Source of the DNA: Prochilodus magdalenae
Taxonomy: Eukaryota; Chordata; Actinopteri; Characiformes; Prochilodontidae
Assembly (NCBI GenBank): GCA_024036415.1
Contig: JAMWET010003899.1
Coordinates: 62,001 to 126,000, forward strand
Direction of reading: 5' to 3'
DNA length: 64,000 nucleotides
Shown: piece by piece, positions 25,102 through 37,775 of the stretch
Position numbering within the stretch: position 1 is the stretch's first letter
How the letters are laid out: each line of letters opens with the position of its first letter
Made by a program: the position numbers and the translations under genes
The notes under the pieces: generated by a model
Seen by the model: the letters and a program-made list of their open reading frames with translations, nothing else
Database searches by the model: none
Told to the model about the DNA's origin: nothing

Positions 25102-26104
25102 TAGGGCTGTACCTGACTCAGAATTTTGTCAGTTGAATCGGATTCGCCCGTTTTGGTCGACGATTCGACTATTCATTCACATTTTTTTCTCTATGTACAT
25201 TATCTAGTAATCAGTAAATCAGTTTGCATACGTTTCAGATCTGATGTCCTCCTTATTTAGAAAGTCAGCAGAGTCACAGGAACATGTTTCTGAACTAAAG
25301 GAGGCGGGACGTATGATGAACGATCGGTACTGGAGCCTGATTTAATTACAGGATATAGCGCTGGGCAGCAGTGCACATTTATACTAAACATTAGCGCTTA
25401 TAGTCTTTTTAATTTCACTTTTAACAGGAGAAGGACCCTTCATCTTTCATCTCTCATAAATAATGAACTGCTAAATAAAACCAAATTAGTCCATATTTAA
25501 ATTATTCATAGGGTATTATTACCCGCACTGAAATAATTATTTCTAGTTTATCGGCAGGCATATTAAGTGACTGTACTTATCCTTAAATAAAGATAATCTT
25601 AGCTGTAGACGAATAAATAAATATCTGTAATTTAGAGTCTAATATAATGGAATTATAATAAAACAAACATCTTCGGTCCGTTTTTATGTCTAAAAGAAAG
25701 TCAGCTTACTCCTTTGGGAAGCAGTGTTGGATGTCTGACTAAGTGACGAGCAGAGTTAGGTTTCATTTGTTCGGGGGTCTCTTCTTCAAAACCTCCTTCA
25801 GACTTTCTCTGAGACATCGCTCCACTGGCGGTGAACCGCCGGCGCATGTCGTCACGTGCATTTAATTTTTTAGCAAGCACGCCTCACAGCCCAGCTATAA
25901 CTTAAATATATATTTATTATTCCCCTTTAAATAATTATTATAATGTCTTTTTACATTTTTAAAGTTTTTGTGCGTTTCTGTAAGCTTTAGTCTGTTTTAC
26001 GAGAGAAAAAAGGTCACTGTTGTCAGTCGTCTTGAAGGGTCTCAGTCGACTTAAAGGGTCGCCGACTGACGATTCGACTCGTCGACTTCTAGAGGGCAGC
26101 CCTA
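25102..26104. mobile_element. hAT-like non-autonomous DNA transposon with perfect 8-bp target duplication
   Basis: The element begins TAGGGCTG and ends CAGCCCTA, a perfect terminal inverted octamer. It is flanked on both sides by the direct repeat TAATAATC (25094-25101 and 26105-26112). An 8-bp duplication with this kind of terminus is characteristic of the hAT superfamily. Both subterminal regions hold ATTCGAC/GTCGAC-rich words (for example 25155-25175 and 26040-26088), as expected for transposase-binding repeats. No transposase frame is present in its 1,003 bp. It sits in the 5' intron of nfyc. Confidence 0.85.
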
Positions 26105-27978
26105 TAATAATCAGTAATCAAAACAGAAAGCGGATTACAATTCTACTCAACAGAATTCCCTACACACTACCACATGCACAAAAAGCCGCCGGTCTTACTG
26201 TACGCATTTCTTCTGCTCTCTAGCGATGGCTGCTCTTGCACTTTAGCAAGCTGGGCAGCGATGGCCGGTGTTGGATTTCTCCTGACCTGTGCGGGTGCCT
26301 CATCGGCAGTGACCGCTGCTCCTTTGCTTCCCCGAAAGTCAATGGTGCCAGCAGGAGCTGAATCAGCAAGAACGTTCTGGCTAGCCTGAGCCAGCTCCAT
26401 GCAGGTGCAGCACAGTAGCACCTCAGCAAAGGTGTACTCCTCCATTTCAAGCAGGCCACGGCCACACTGCAAATGGTGGCCCTGTGCTGTTAATTAGCTC
26501 AATAAAAGCTTAACTGCCTCAAGTGATGAAGGGTTATGGAAAAGGCCGTATGCAGAACAGCTCTTTTGCGTCATGCTTGATGTTTGATGAGGCAGGGCAC
26601 ATGGAATGGTAGCCTCAAGCCTCTCAAGGGCTGAGAGAGAAGCAGGTGCCCTCAACTATGACTCAAACACAATGAAACCGTTCTGACAGCTTCTGCTCAG
26701 AGCCAGATTACTCCGAAGACCCAACACTAAAACGCATCAATACAATGCATCCAAGAAAATCCAGAACAGAACGCTTAGGCACACTGCTGAAGTCAAAGTC
26801 AGGGATGCATGACCGTTTATACTAAGAGACAGGAAAATACCTGGGTCGCAATCGGGATATACCACTGCACCATCTGCCTCTGATTGTTACTTAATAACAA
26901 GTTCAGTCTCAAGTAACTTGCGGCATTCTCCTTAACTCCTCTCTGATTATACGGTACAGCCCACAGCTGGAAAGAGAGTATTTAATTCCTCGGAAAGCCA
27001 TTACTTATAGCCCAGTACAGACTGTAGCAGACATTAACGCAAGTCAGATTCCCCGAAGCTTTTTCATTTTAGTCACATCTTAGGACAGTAGTGCAGACGT
27101 TCTACAAAAAAGGGATTTAAACTCTGCTCCATTTAAAAAGTCGCAGCTGAGATTTATGTTGAAACAGCATTTATCCAACTTTCCTTCTTGTTGTTTTAGT
27201 CTTCGTCCAGAGCAATGCCGAGTTTGGATGCTCACTGGAAGGTTGTATATACACCAGATAGTTAACTGGTAAATACGCCATCACTCCGTATGGGTGCTTG
27301 TTCGGAGACATGTACACAACACATTGAACACAAGCACGGAGATCCTGAGGATACATTTTCTTTCCCCGTTAGCTGTATTAAAATGTACCCAGATCAAAGA
27401 GAAGTCCACCACATTATTCCACTCACGTAAAAAAGATAAAGGTCACTAGTGTAAGGCTTAATGGTAAAAGAGTTATCTAAGCAACTTATGCCTTATCTAG
27501 TACCCAAAGTGAACTGCCACTCCCCGGTTCTTTCCGCAGCACTTGAATGCAGCAGCGGTCTACGGACCGGCTTGTATCCTATGCTGATGACTGGCCATAG
27601 GCAGAAAACCAGAAGGCATATACACACCCATGAAAAATCAGATATTCATCTCTGATGAGGTAAACATAAGGCTTATGTGGTAATATGGTCAGTCACCACA
27701 TTGTTGATTTATGCAACTCATTAATCAGTAATGTCAACACAGGTGCAAATGAAGTTCAGAGCACGTTAAACCCCCCCCTATATTCTAATGCACATTCACC
27801 ACATTAATGCACTGCGAAAGTCTTTCAGTGGAACAGCTACAAAATTAATTTGAACAAACAACACGAGAGGGGGATGTAGCTGCCAGGGCTCACATCTCAA
27901 TATCCTGTGTTATCATTCTTTGTCCCTCCCCCGCCCCGCTCCCCACACTTGCATCTTTCTGCTCCTCCCCTCACTCCT

Positions 27979-28001
27979 CCTCTCTCTCTCTCTCTCTCTC
28001 T
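27979..28001. repeat. CT microsatellite
   Basis: A short pure CT run in the 5' intron of nfyc. Confidence 0.9.
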
Positions 28002-30120
28002 GTACAGGAAAATAGAACGCTGATGAGCGCAGATATGAAGGAGTAATACAAGCTTATCTGACATCTAAGTGCTAAGGGGTGGGAGCTTGCACTCGAGAAT
28101 GGGCGAAGAGCAATTTGGGGCAAAGGGGTAGTGTGTGTATTTTGAAAAGGATGGACGTGTGCATGTCCTACAGTGTTGTAAGACTCACTTTGTGGAGTGG
28201 CTACAGCAGGAAAACAGATTCTTGCTCTCAATATTTCTAAAATGCCCAAAATCCAAAACTTAATTAATCTGAAAATAAGCACTGGTTACTAATCCAATCT
28301 TACGCCCTAAGCCTGGAAACAACAAAACTGTAACCATTTGATTTGCGAAAAGGTCACCTCAAGGGTACCATACACATTTGTCTAGCTAGGACTCATTAAC
28401 TACAGTGACATTCTCACACAGAGGACAGTCGGTAAATGCTGCCCCATTGCTGGGACTGGTTAATCATTTACTCGAGCAAAACAAGACATGGAGCAGCATG
28501 CAGTAATGAATTACAAATTAACCGACAAGTAACCTCCTGCTTGTTTTGATACCAAGCTTGGTGCGTCTAAACACTGTGTCAAAACAACAGCCATGGCTGC
28601 AGTGACCTGTAGGAAATCTGCATGAACCAGTGGCTCAGTCATGTTAACCATGCCCTTGGTTCAGCCTCACAGCAACTCCAGGAAGCAGTTACTGATCTCT
28701 CAAGGTCATTCAATAGCAAGAGGGGGAACAACAAGGTGGGGAGGGAGAAAGAGTGAGAGATATTGTAACAGGGATGAGGTAAAGAAAGAAAGGGGAAAGA
28801 AGGACTTTTGCTGCGGCACTTGGCGACCCCGTGGCAACTCTGCTCAGTGTGCCGGTGTCCTCCCCAGAGAGGACGCAGGCTGACGGTGAAAGGGCCTCTC
28901 TTGTCTGGGGGCCTATGAGGGATGCACTGTCCTCACACTCTCACGCTCTCCCTGCTGACAGATCCATCGAGGGAGCCACTCTCACATTCCTGTGACCTTC
29001 ATCCGCCAATAGGCCCTGCTAGCACAGAACGGTACGACAAGCTAACGCTAGCTCCTAAGCAAACAGTAGAGCAAGTGCAAACTTGGTCCTCTTCAGCAAT
29101 GACATTTTCAGAAAAGTGCCCTACCCTGACCTAAAGTGCCCAGATCAAAAGAAAGAACCTGTAAAAAGGTCTCTCTCGCTTTCAACTGCTGCTCCGAAGC
29201 AGATTTCGTTTCCATTTACTTCATTTCTTTGGTCCACGTCGCCAACAGTGCAGTAAGGGCCTGAAATGATATTCAAATCTCATGCAAACAACAAATCGCA
29301 GTGGGATTTGGCAGTGAGGGCTCCAACTCCGAGCTATTTTTAGTTCTCCTCCCCCCCATGGGACGCTACACTGTCAGAGGCACCAATGGAAACTTTCAAT
29401 TAGAAGGGGAACAGAAATTGCAGTGGACTACAGATTCATTTAAGAATTATTAAGTGAGGGGAAAGCACTCTGTTGGAGAAGTCCTGGCGTATGACGGGGC
29501 AAAGACGAGTATCTGCCACAGCATCGCTCTCATGGAATCAGCTCTAAAGCTGATCGTAGAAGCAGCTCAAGTTTGTCTCCTAGACCCTACCGCCATATTT
29601 GCCCTCTGCACTACATCACTGTCAGGAAAGCATAAACAAGCCACGAAGGACTGGGCCTTGAAGGTGAAGCCGGACTCCTGTGCTGCCAGACAGTCGCTAC
29701 CTTGCCGCACCGCTCAACAAACACAAGAAATGATGCAGCAGACTTGTTCCCACTGCCGTCAAAGTCAAAACAGTTCTGCCAGGGGAAAAAAGGAAATCAA
29801 ATATGCAAACAAAATACAAACAGGCCATTAGAGATAGCCACTGTTCATCATTCTGTACCAACAGTTGAACAAGACCAGGCAAAAAAGTACACCAAGTACC
29901 AATTCTAAACCATGTTGAAACAGTTTCAGCAACCTTTTGCATTGGTACATTAAATTAATATGCCAGACAAACAAAATGTACTAGCTTCTTATTAAAAATA
30001 AGAAAACTACAGTCACTGGGTAAACTAAATTGAGGGAGAAAGTAGAGGACGAAGGGAGGAGGGGAAGTGTGGTGGAGGACAGAGGAAGCATCCCATTTCT
30101 ACAGTAAGTGCAAGAGAGTG

Positions 30121-30406
<286 letters not shown>

Positions 30407-30539
30407 AAGTGAGCGTGCATGAGAGAGTGTATGTACAAGAAAAGCAAGAATAAGAAAAAGAGACAGTACAAGACAGAAAACAAACACCCACTGTAGCCTG
30501 CTCTGGTAGCACTGGCTGAATGCAGTTTGACACACTTAC

Positions 30540-30566
30540 CCCATGTCCTTCACAGTGGACAGTACA
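30540..30566 (-). other. nfyc: Candidate 27-nt non-coding leader exon of nfyc
   Basis: On the minus strand an excellent pyrimidine tract (TTTTCTTCTCTCCCCACAG) is followed by 27 nt ending ACATGGG and then the near-consensus donor GTAAGTG. The strong signals on both sides of so short a segment, inside the first intron region of nfyc, suggest a leader exon. It contains an ATG which, if joined to the start-codon exon, opens a frame of about 58 codons overlapping the NF-YC start in another frame. Confidence 0.45.
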
Positions 30567-31102
30567 CTGTGGGGAGAGAAGAAAACGGAGATGTTTGGAG
30601 CTGAAGTCTCCTTCTGAGGCGGACAGAAAAAGTGTCTCTAGTCCACAGACTCTCTGTCCCAGGAGCAAACAAAAGGCTGTACAGGGCAGGCGGTCCAACG
30701 CTGCGCTCCGGAGCCGAAAGCTGAAGGGAGAGCAATAGCCTACCTCCCCCTTCTTCGACCCCTCCCCTCCCCCCTTCACTGCCCCATCTCCTAAACCCCC
30801 CCCCTTTACTAAACACACAGCCCCCTTCCATTCCTCCTCACAGCGAGTCCTCTAAAGCCGGAGTTTGTCTCTGCCTGGTAACCCTGGTGTTTGCCTTTCA
30901 GCTGACCCCTTTCTTCAGCATAAGCGGAGTTAGAGAGAGGGGGAAAGGGCAAAGGAAGTGAAAGACGTGGGGAGAAAGAAAGAGAAACAGACGTAGAGAT
31001 ACACACAGTAGATCTGCAAAGCAAGTCCTGGACAAAAATCTCCTGCCTGCTTTCCCTTTAACACTTGAAAGTAATCAATCTAGCCTGCTACACGATACTT
31101 AC

Positions 31103-31200
31103 GGTCCGCCTCTCTTCCACATCCCACCCATTCCTCTCTGCTCGTCCAATCAGAAACGGCCCATTTTTGCTTCTGTTGGCTCTGCTGACTGTCCACAGGC
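31103..31200 (-). promoter_or_regulatory. nfyc: Candidate internal promoter and alternative first exon of nfyc
   Basis: The minus strand has a strong donor, GTAAGTATCG, at 31102 and below, preceded by GC-rich sequence. ATTGG on the transcript strand lies at 31146-31150, and a second CCAAT pentamer at 31598-31602. Upstream boundaries are not visible, so the exon start is a guess. Mammalian NFYC is known to use more than one promoter, which makes this reasonable but not proven. Confidence 0.35.
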
Positions 31201-34200
31201 TGTGTAATTCCAACCCCCCCTTCTCTTCACCCAGCCTTCACTCCACCCCTTTTCACAGAGAGTCAACTTCCTGTTTTAAGTTACCTTGAGCAGTAGGATA
31301 GGGGTCAGGGAATGAAAAAAGGAACAGAGAGAAAAGAACAGAAAAAGAGAAAGTCGGGAGGGGAGGGGAAGGACGTAATGAGGGCAAAGGACGGTCTGTG
31401 CCCACTAGCCTCTGAACTCTCTCCCCCTGCAAATCTCCTTCCCTGCTGTAGCTGGACAGAGCTGGACTGAACAACTGGCTCCACTAGCAACTGTCCCTTG
31501 CTTATTTACAATGTCAAACAAAATGTCTCTAAAGCCCGCCCCTCGGAGGAGCGCACTGGCCGAACGAACCATGATGCAAATCACCTTGAAAGCAGCCATT
31601 GGCTCAGGGTGGCGTCAAAGCACATGCCGCATGCTGTCGCCGGATGATTTAAAGTGGAATGTCATACAGGGCAGATTTGCAGTCACATACGTGCGCAAGG
31701 ACATCTGTGCACTAAGGCTGCAGAGAATGTGCAATTTACTGGCAGGGTTCAAAATGTTAGTACAACGTTATGCGTAGGTCATTCTGCTGTTCTGACGTCA
31801 GGAAAAACACTGACCAGCAGAGGTGACCTTAAGTCATATAGCCTGAATACAGTCACTGTTGACTAATGAAGGAATCAATACACATATGACCAAAAGAGAC
31901 ACCATCAGCCAGAAAACAACCACTGCCTTATAACTACTGCTGTCCTGCATTACGATTCTGCTACAATGCATTGCAAAAAACGTACGGAAGTTAATGAAGG
32001 TTATCCCAAGCACAACAGTCCATCACTGCTGAAGCAGGACGTGCAGGATAGCCTACGTTATTAAGTTGGACTGCGCACTCAAGGAAAACGCACAAAACGA
32101 TCACAAGCAGATCATTTCGCAAGCAACAGTGATTAACACTTTCCGATGCAAACTTGAAAACGAATAAGCTGACCAGGACACATTCACACAATCGCAGAGA
32201 AGACAGAGCAGGTAAAAACTGCAGACTGTTTATTTTTTTATTCTTTTAAAGGATGCACAGGATGGTGGAATGACCTCAAGGTTATCCCTGTCATTAGAGC
32301 AAATCCCTACTGTTCTGAGAAACTAGACAGAGGGAAGGGAAATGTACAGACCTGCACAGTCAGGGAGCGATGGGGGAGGGGCGGAGATAAAGGGTACAAA
32401 TGGAGGTTAAGTTTTACATGATCAAAACGTACAGAAAAAATACAGTGTAACGAGTGGATCATCACAGAGCTCAGCAGAGGCACGGCATTACTGTTTTCAA
32501 GTGTTTTAGGCACACGGTAGACTGGTAAATGATTACACAGCAGCAGGGCACAGGAGATTATGAGAACAGCTGGCCAGAGTGCCATGGCTGCATTCTCTGT
32601 GCTACCCACAACACCATTTTTCCCCCTTACCAAAGGCTCCTTCAAGTCCGTGCTACACCTAGAGTTATACTTAATCCACATGACTAAGAATTAATGTCAA
32701 AACTAAAAAAAAAAAAACCAGTCTAAAACGCTTTTTCTAATAACGACTCATTTCTGCTAGCGCCTCTGTGGGATTCTGGCTGCACATAAGTGCTTCGCCA
32801 ACTGCGATTCGCCTCGACAGTTTTTGGCCACTCTAGATTAAACACAAGCTTGAAAAATTACTTTAACAAACAAGAACACGTGACTTCTCAGTAAAGAAGG
32901 GACGAAACGATTCCTCAAACCCCTCTACAAATAGGGGTGTAGCAATTCATCATGAAACTGTCCCATCGCAATGGAAAACTGTGAGCGTGTGCATCATGGA
33001 GGTGTGACGGTGCATCATGGTAGATCATTTAAAGCTGAAGGAAAAAAAACCTACAGCTAACTAGCTGTTCAGAACAGCAGGGTATCAATGCTTTAGCCTC
33101 TCAGCAGAGCGCATCCAGCCTAGGCAGGCAGTCCACAAAACAGACCGTACACATTAACACTAGCACTTAACATAAATCAACACATGATTGCTGGTTGAGA
33201 CGAAGGCTAGTAAAGAATGTGCGTTAATTATGGCTATATATAATGGCAAGTTAAGAATGTAAATCAATATGGCAGCCAGTTATAATGTCCCTAAGCTAGC
33301 TAAGCTTCGCATTCCTGCCATTATTAAGATGAGTCACAAACACGTGTGCATGTGTGCAAGAACCACCAATCCAACACAGCAGGTGTATTTAGTATATTCT
33401 GAGTGCAGAGACTAAGGTCAGCGGGTATTGGGCAATCCACCAACATTTAGGTAAATAAATGTACATTAGCCCAGAAAGTGATCTGGCACTTTAAACAGAA
33501 AAAAACAAAAAAAGATTTTTCCAAAAAGTCAATAAGATGCTCATTTGAAGAGACCTGTCGTATTTTCCCTTTTGTAAACGTAGAACTGCTCTTTAATGAG
33601 GTGGAAATACTCATCTGGTTACATGAAAATGATGGAATAATAAGTAGAATACTATCTTAGCCTGCTAATAATCTAAATAATCGATAGCTGCAGTCTCACA
33701 TAAAGCTGCAGCTACATTCTTCCTCACTACAAAATAATAATAATAATAGAAACATGATTAAACTACAGCTCACATTAAGTCAGTGACATTTATGACTTCT
33801 AGGTTTCGAGCGATTTTTCCCTCGGCCGCTTTGGGAGTAAACGGTTCATTCCAGCGTCCAGTCCCAGTCCCGCATGAGACCACAGAGAACAAACACGCCT
33901 TACCAGATACCCCTTTTAATGCCTTTGTTTGAAATGAAGACTATCACCACAACTTAATTTAAAGCGTGACGACATACAATAAAAACTAACTACACATTTA
34001 TCATTTTGCAGATATCATTTGGCCTTCTCTGAATGTCTGGAAGGCCCTCTGCTTGCAATATAAGCATTAACAGACACATTGACAGTTTATGGACCCAAGA
34101 AGACGTGAATGAACATAAAGCCTGGCTAACTTAATCTGATCTATCTTAAGAGTCAAGGTTACCGTTAAGGCAGTCACCCTCTTTACTCAACTCTGTCTTT

Positions 34201-34612
34201 CATGGAGAAACATCACTTCCTGAATTACAGCAACACTGACGCTCTTTAACTAATGTGGTTTAAAATGGCTGAAACGTTAACGGTGAAGATAAATTCATTT
34301 TCTGCCTGTCAGTCTCGCCTTACAATCCCCAAAAACCTACCCCCACCCCATGTGCGACAACTGCCATTAATTCACTGCAAATAGGCTAAGTAGAGTTTAT
34401 TAGATCAGCGAGATCAGGAAGTACATAATCTTTTGTAGTCGACTAAAAAGGCTTTCCATTAAGCAAAATCCTGGTTTAAATGCCCGGCTGATCAGCTGGT
34501 TTTAATTGCATCTGATTATTCTGGATCATGCCGACAAGCGGGACACAACTTCTGAAGGTTGTAGGCAAATCGACAACCAAATCTGAGGGAGAGTCTGTTG
34601 AGGTTTTAGAGA

Positions 34613-34614
<2 letters not shown>

Positions 34615-34664
<50 letters not shown>
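34615..34664. repeat. TA microsatellite
   Basis: A pure TA run of about 25 units in the 5' intron of nfyc. Confidence 0.97.
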
Positions 34665-34670
<6 letters not shown>

Positions 34671-36061
34671 CAAAGGGTGCATACGGAAACATCTGGTCCA
34701 CATTCATACAGCAATTACACAAAACTCATCAAATGACCTCTTCAAACAGCCTAACAAGCACTACATCTATGAATTCAATGATTAAATGTGTTATAACCAT
34801 ATAACCTTTATCATTTAACATTATGATTCTTATGTTGGGCAAACCCAAACCATCACTAGTGTAAATGCAATAACAGTTATAAAACTAATAGTAATAATAA
34901 TAATAATAATTATAACAACAACAATGAAATAATAATGTCAGTTTTATTAGTAACTCCAGCTTATTATTAAGTACAGCTTTCAGTCAGACTGCTAAAACAT
35001 GAAAGCACATGGCAGTGTTTTAAACTGACTTGGTGGGACAAGTTAGCTATTGCAGAAGAAGGTAGCTAATGGTATGTGGTTTGTCATTGAGGTCAAGTCC
35101 ACCAATTATTCCGAATTTCTGTGCACCTCAGTAGATGAAAGGTAAGCAAGGTCTTTCAGAGTGTCCTGATGAGAAATGTTATATTTGCAGAGAAATAGAG
35201 GTTTTCAGTGGTGGTGATAGTCTTAGACCCTGTAGTCTTACAATCCAAATACAGACATTTCACTTCCAGAACTACACAAGTTTGTCAAGCTTGTCTAACG
35301 TTGGTGATGGTGAAATAATGGTTAATAAATATATAAGTAAATAAAATCTTCTTTGGGACTATTTTATCTTAGAACTCCCTTCATGTATCCCTCCACCATG
35401 AATGAATACAAATAACTAGAAGCAAAATGTATTTATGCCAAAACCTTATCACAAAACCATGACTCAAGCCCCAGGCAGTGTGCCTATACATATCTAACCA
35501 TGTCGTGTGAGAACTTTCTGGGAGAGAACTTCCCACCACAGAGCAGGCAGATTTCACCAGAACAGAGCATTTCACACCAAACTGCTCTGAATGACTGTGT
35601 ATACATTATAACCATCGTGCAGACATTTTGAAAAGCCGGTGGGGTTCCCCTTTAAGAGGAAAACGTGATCCAAGGTTGCGACCTGAACTGTAGCTGAACA
35701 GAAGAATAAACACCCCTTTAACGTTTAAGACGCAACTTTATAGCCACAGCTTCACCGGCTGGTTCAGTTTGCGTTTTCCGAGATAACAGCCATGATGTGA
35801 TGTGCTTGCCATGGTACAGGACTCGGTCGAAAAACCGCTTGCAGTGAGCCTAAATACAAGCCAGTGTGCTTATGGCTTATTGATACGCAGACCAAGCCAG
35901 CGCGAGCACAATGAAGTGGAAGCGGCACATTTAGCGGGAACACATCGTTAAACAGGAGCTGCTGAAAGTTTGGAGACAATGCTCGCTATTATCAGCAGCA
36001 GGCCGCGAAGGTCTTCTGTGATGTTCGCTAAAACAGGAACGGCGAGCCAGTCAGCCCTTAC

Positions 36062-36180
36062 GCCAAAGCCTCCGAGCTAAAACATTTGTAAAGCGCTGTA
36101 AAGAGATACTAACCAATAAAGACTACGTTTGGATCTGTCCTTCAGACCAATCAAACCTCGGACTAGATTCCACCAATCAA
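36062..36180 (-). other. nfyc: Candidate downstream alternative first exon of nfyc
   Basis: A donor GTAAGG follows the minus-strand sequence CGGAGGCTTTGGC at 36062. Three ATTGG boxes on the transcript strand (36113-36117, 36147-36151, 36173-36177) lie within 115 bp upstream. That pattern suits a CCAAT-driven, TATA-less first exon. The exon's 5' boundary is unknown. Confidence 0.35.
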
Positions 36181-36740
36181 GCTTTCTAAGGGTTGTGATA
36201 GTTGCGAAACTAACGCCATTCGGGCTCAAAGTGTAGCCAGGACATGACTGTCCGCTTAAGGCACCCGGAGCCAAAATGTCGGACCGTGTGGCTCAGTTTC
36301 CTGTCCGCCTCCATTCCTCTCCACTAGCCACCAATAAGCGCCTCAGAGAGCGAGGAGGGAAATGGCGCCCATGTTCATCCTCCAAAACAATCATTGGATG
36401 AGAACGTTCATTGGCCGAGGGCTCTCGCATGACCTCAGCCCAACGTAAAGCCCACACACGATAGCTAGCGAACACAAGGAGAGGCTAGTCGTAGACTTTT
36501 GTACTCACTTTTCGTGAAGGAATCGTAGAGTAGTCCGCTTCGGCCTTATTTTATAATTTAATTCAAGGTGCTACAGGAGCCAAGATGGCCGACGCTTTGA
36601 CAACTTCTTTTCAAACCGGAATCTGCGTTACGTTTGCTGTGACGTTTGAAACAGAAACCCACCTCTAAAGCGCCTCATGTTTTTTTTTTCACCACCCGTT
36701 TTCCGGGACGCCCCGCCCTCCTGCGTTACTATTGGCTAAG
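36105..36740 (-). promoter_or_regulatory. nfyc: nfyc promoter region with seven CCAAT/ATTGG boxes
   Basis: CCAAT pentamers occur at 36113, 36147, 36173 and 36331 on the plus strand. ATTGG pentamers start at 36393, 36410 and 36731. By chance about one would be expected in this length. A YY1-type CAAGATGGC motif lies at 36581-36589, next to the likely start site. The region is GC-rich and lacks an obvious TATA box. CCAAT is the NF-Y binding site, so the gene product may act on its own promoter. Confidence 0.65.
36509..36600 (-). other. nfyc: Probable main first (non-coding) exon of nfyc
   Basis: On the minus strand, GGCCATCTTGGCTCC (a YY1-like start-site motif) leads into about 80 nt ending CACGAAAA, followed by the consensus donor GTGAGTAC. 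ATTGG boxes lie on both sides. No ATG in a useful frame is present, consistent with a leader exon spliced to the start-codon exon near 23454, directly or through an intermediate exon. Confidence 0.55.
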
Positions 36741-37098
36741 CGATATTCACAAGCGGACCGCTCGTTTGACGGTGAAGAGAGTAAAGGACAAAACATTTAA
36801 GGACGTTTTGTGGCATTAACGCCTCAAACAAGCTACAGGCAAATGCTCAAAAGTACCTTCTGCATAATTGTAAGTAACACATGAATAGATTAATTAATAT
36901 ATTAATAGGTTAGTATTAAAGTGCTAGGATTCATTTTACACATACACCAATCAGCCTCTTAAAACCAACTTTAAAACCACCTCAATGTATCTGCACTCTT
37001 TTTACCACCATTTTATCATCTTTATTAACCACATAGGAGCACTTTGTAGTTCTACAAATACAGACTGTAGTTCATGTTTCTCTGTGTACTTGTTAGAT

Positions 37099-37160
37099 CT
37101 AAATGTAAAGTGCAGAGTGATGATTCGATTGATGATGATCACTCTGCACTTTACATTTAG
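37099..37160. repeat. Perfect inverted repeat, 23-bp arms, 16-nt loop
   Basis: CTAAATGTAAAGTGCAGAGT plus GAT at 37099-37121 is exactly complementary to 37138-37160. The intervening 16 nt is GATTCGATTGATGATG. It would fold into a strong hairpin on either strand. It is followed 20 bp later by a separate inverted-repeat element, and may be a foldback mini-element. Confidence 0.9.
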
Positions 37161-37180
37161 CATATTTATACTTGCACATA

Positions 37181-37314
37181 TACAGAGGTTGGACAATGAA
37201 ACTGAAACACCTGGTTTTAGAGCACAGTCATTTATTAGTATGGTGTATGGTTTAGCCATGAGACCTCCCACACTAAAATGACAGGTGTTTCAGTTTCATT
37301 GTCCAACCCCTGTA
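37181..37314. mobile_element. 134-bp MITE with about 33-bp terminal inverted repeats
   Basis: The left end TACAGAGGTTGGACAATGAA is mirrored by the right end TTCATTGTCCAACCCCTGTA; the arms continue through CTGAAACACCTG. The ends coincide with TA, as in Tc1/mariner-type insertion. The centre has no coding capacity. I recognise the GGACAATGAAACTGAAACA motif as a widespread otophysan repeat. Confidence 0.85.
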
Positions 37315-37332
37315 GACTGACCTGCTGTTGTG

Positions 37333-37338
<6 letters not shown>

Positions 37339-37392
<54 letters not shown>
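37339..37392. repeat. TA microsatellite
   Basis: A pure TA run immediately downstream of the 134-bp MITE. Confidence 0.97.
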
Positions 37393-37394
<2 letters not shown>

Positions 37395-37440
37395 GTGACA
37401 TGACTTTTATTAAAAAGTGATTTGATTTTTTCTTTCTTTT

Positions 37441-37775
37441 CAGAGCAAGTATTATGTGGTTGGTGGATCATTCTCAGCACTGCAGTAACACTAACGTGAT
37501 GGTAGTGTGAGTGGAACAGGCACCTCAGTGTCACTGATAGACTGAGAATCACTAGAGGACCAGAGGAAGACCAACACAAACTGTGCAGCACCAGATGAGC
37601 TGTTCTCTTTGATTTTACATTTACAAGGTTGACCAAGAAGGTAGGAGTGTATAATAGAGTGGACAGTGAGTGGACACAGTGTTTAAACACTCCAGCAGCA
37701 CTGCTGTGTCTGATCCACTCACACCAGCACAACACACTTACACACCACCTCCACGTCAGTGTCACTTGAGTAACT
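37441..37775. repeat. Dispersed otophysan repeat (CAGCACTGCTGTGTCTGATC type)
   Basis: It contains the recognisable blocks GGTGGATCATTCTCAGCACT and CAGCAGCACTGCTGTGTCTG, followed by CACTCACACCAGCACAACAC, which recur very widely in characiform, siluriform and gymnotiform genomes. Both ends carry related CAGTGTTACTGCAGT-like words in opposite senses. No coding potential is visible. Confidence 0.7.
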
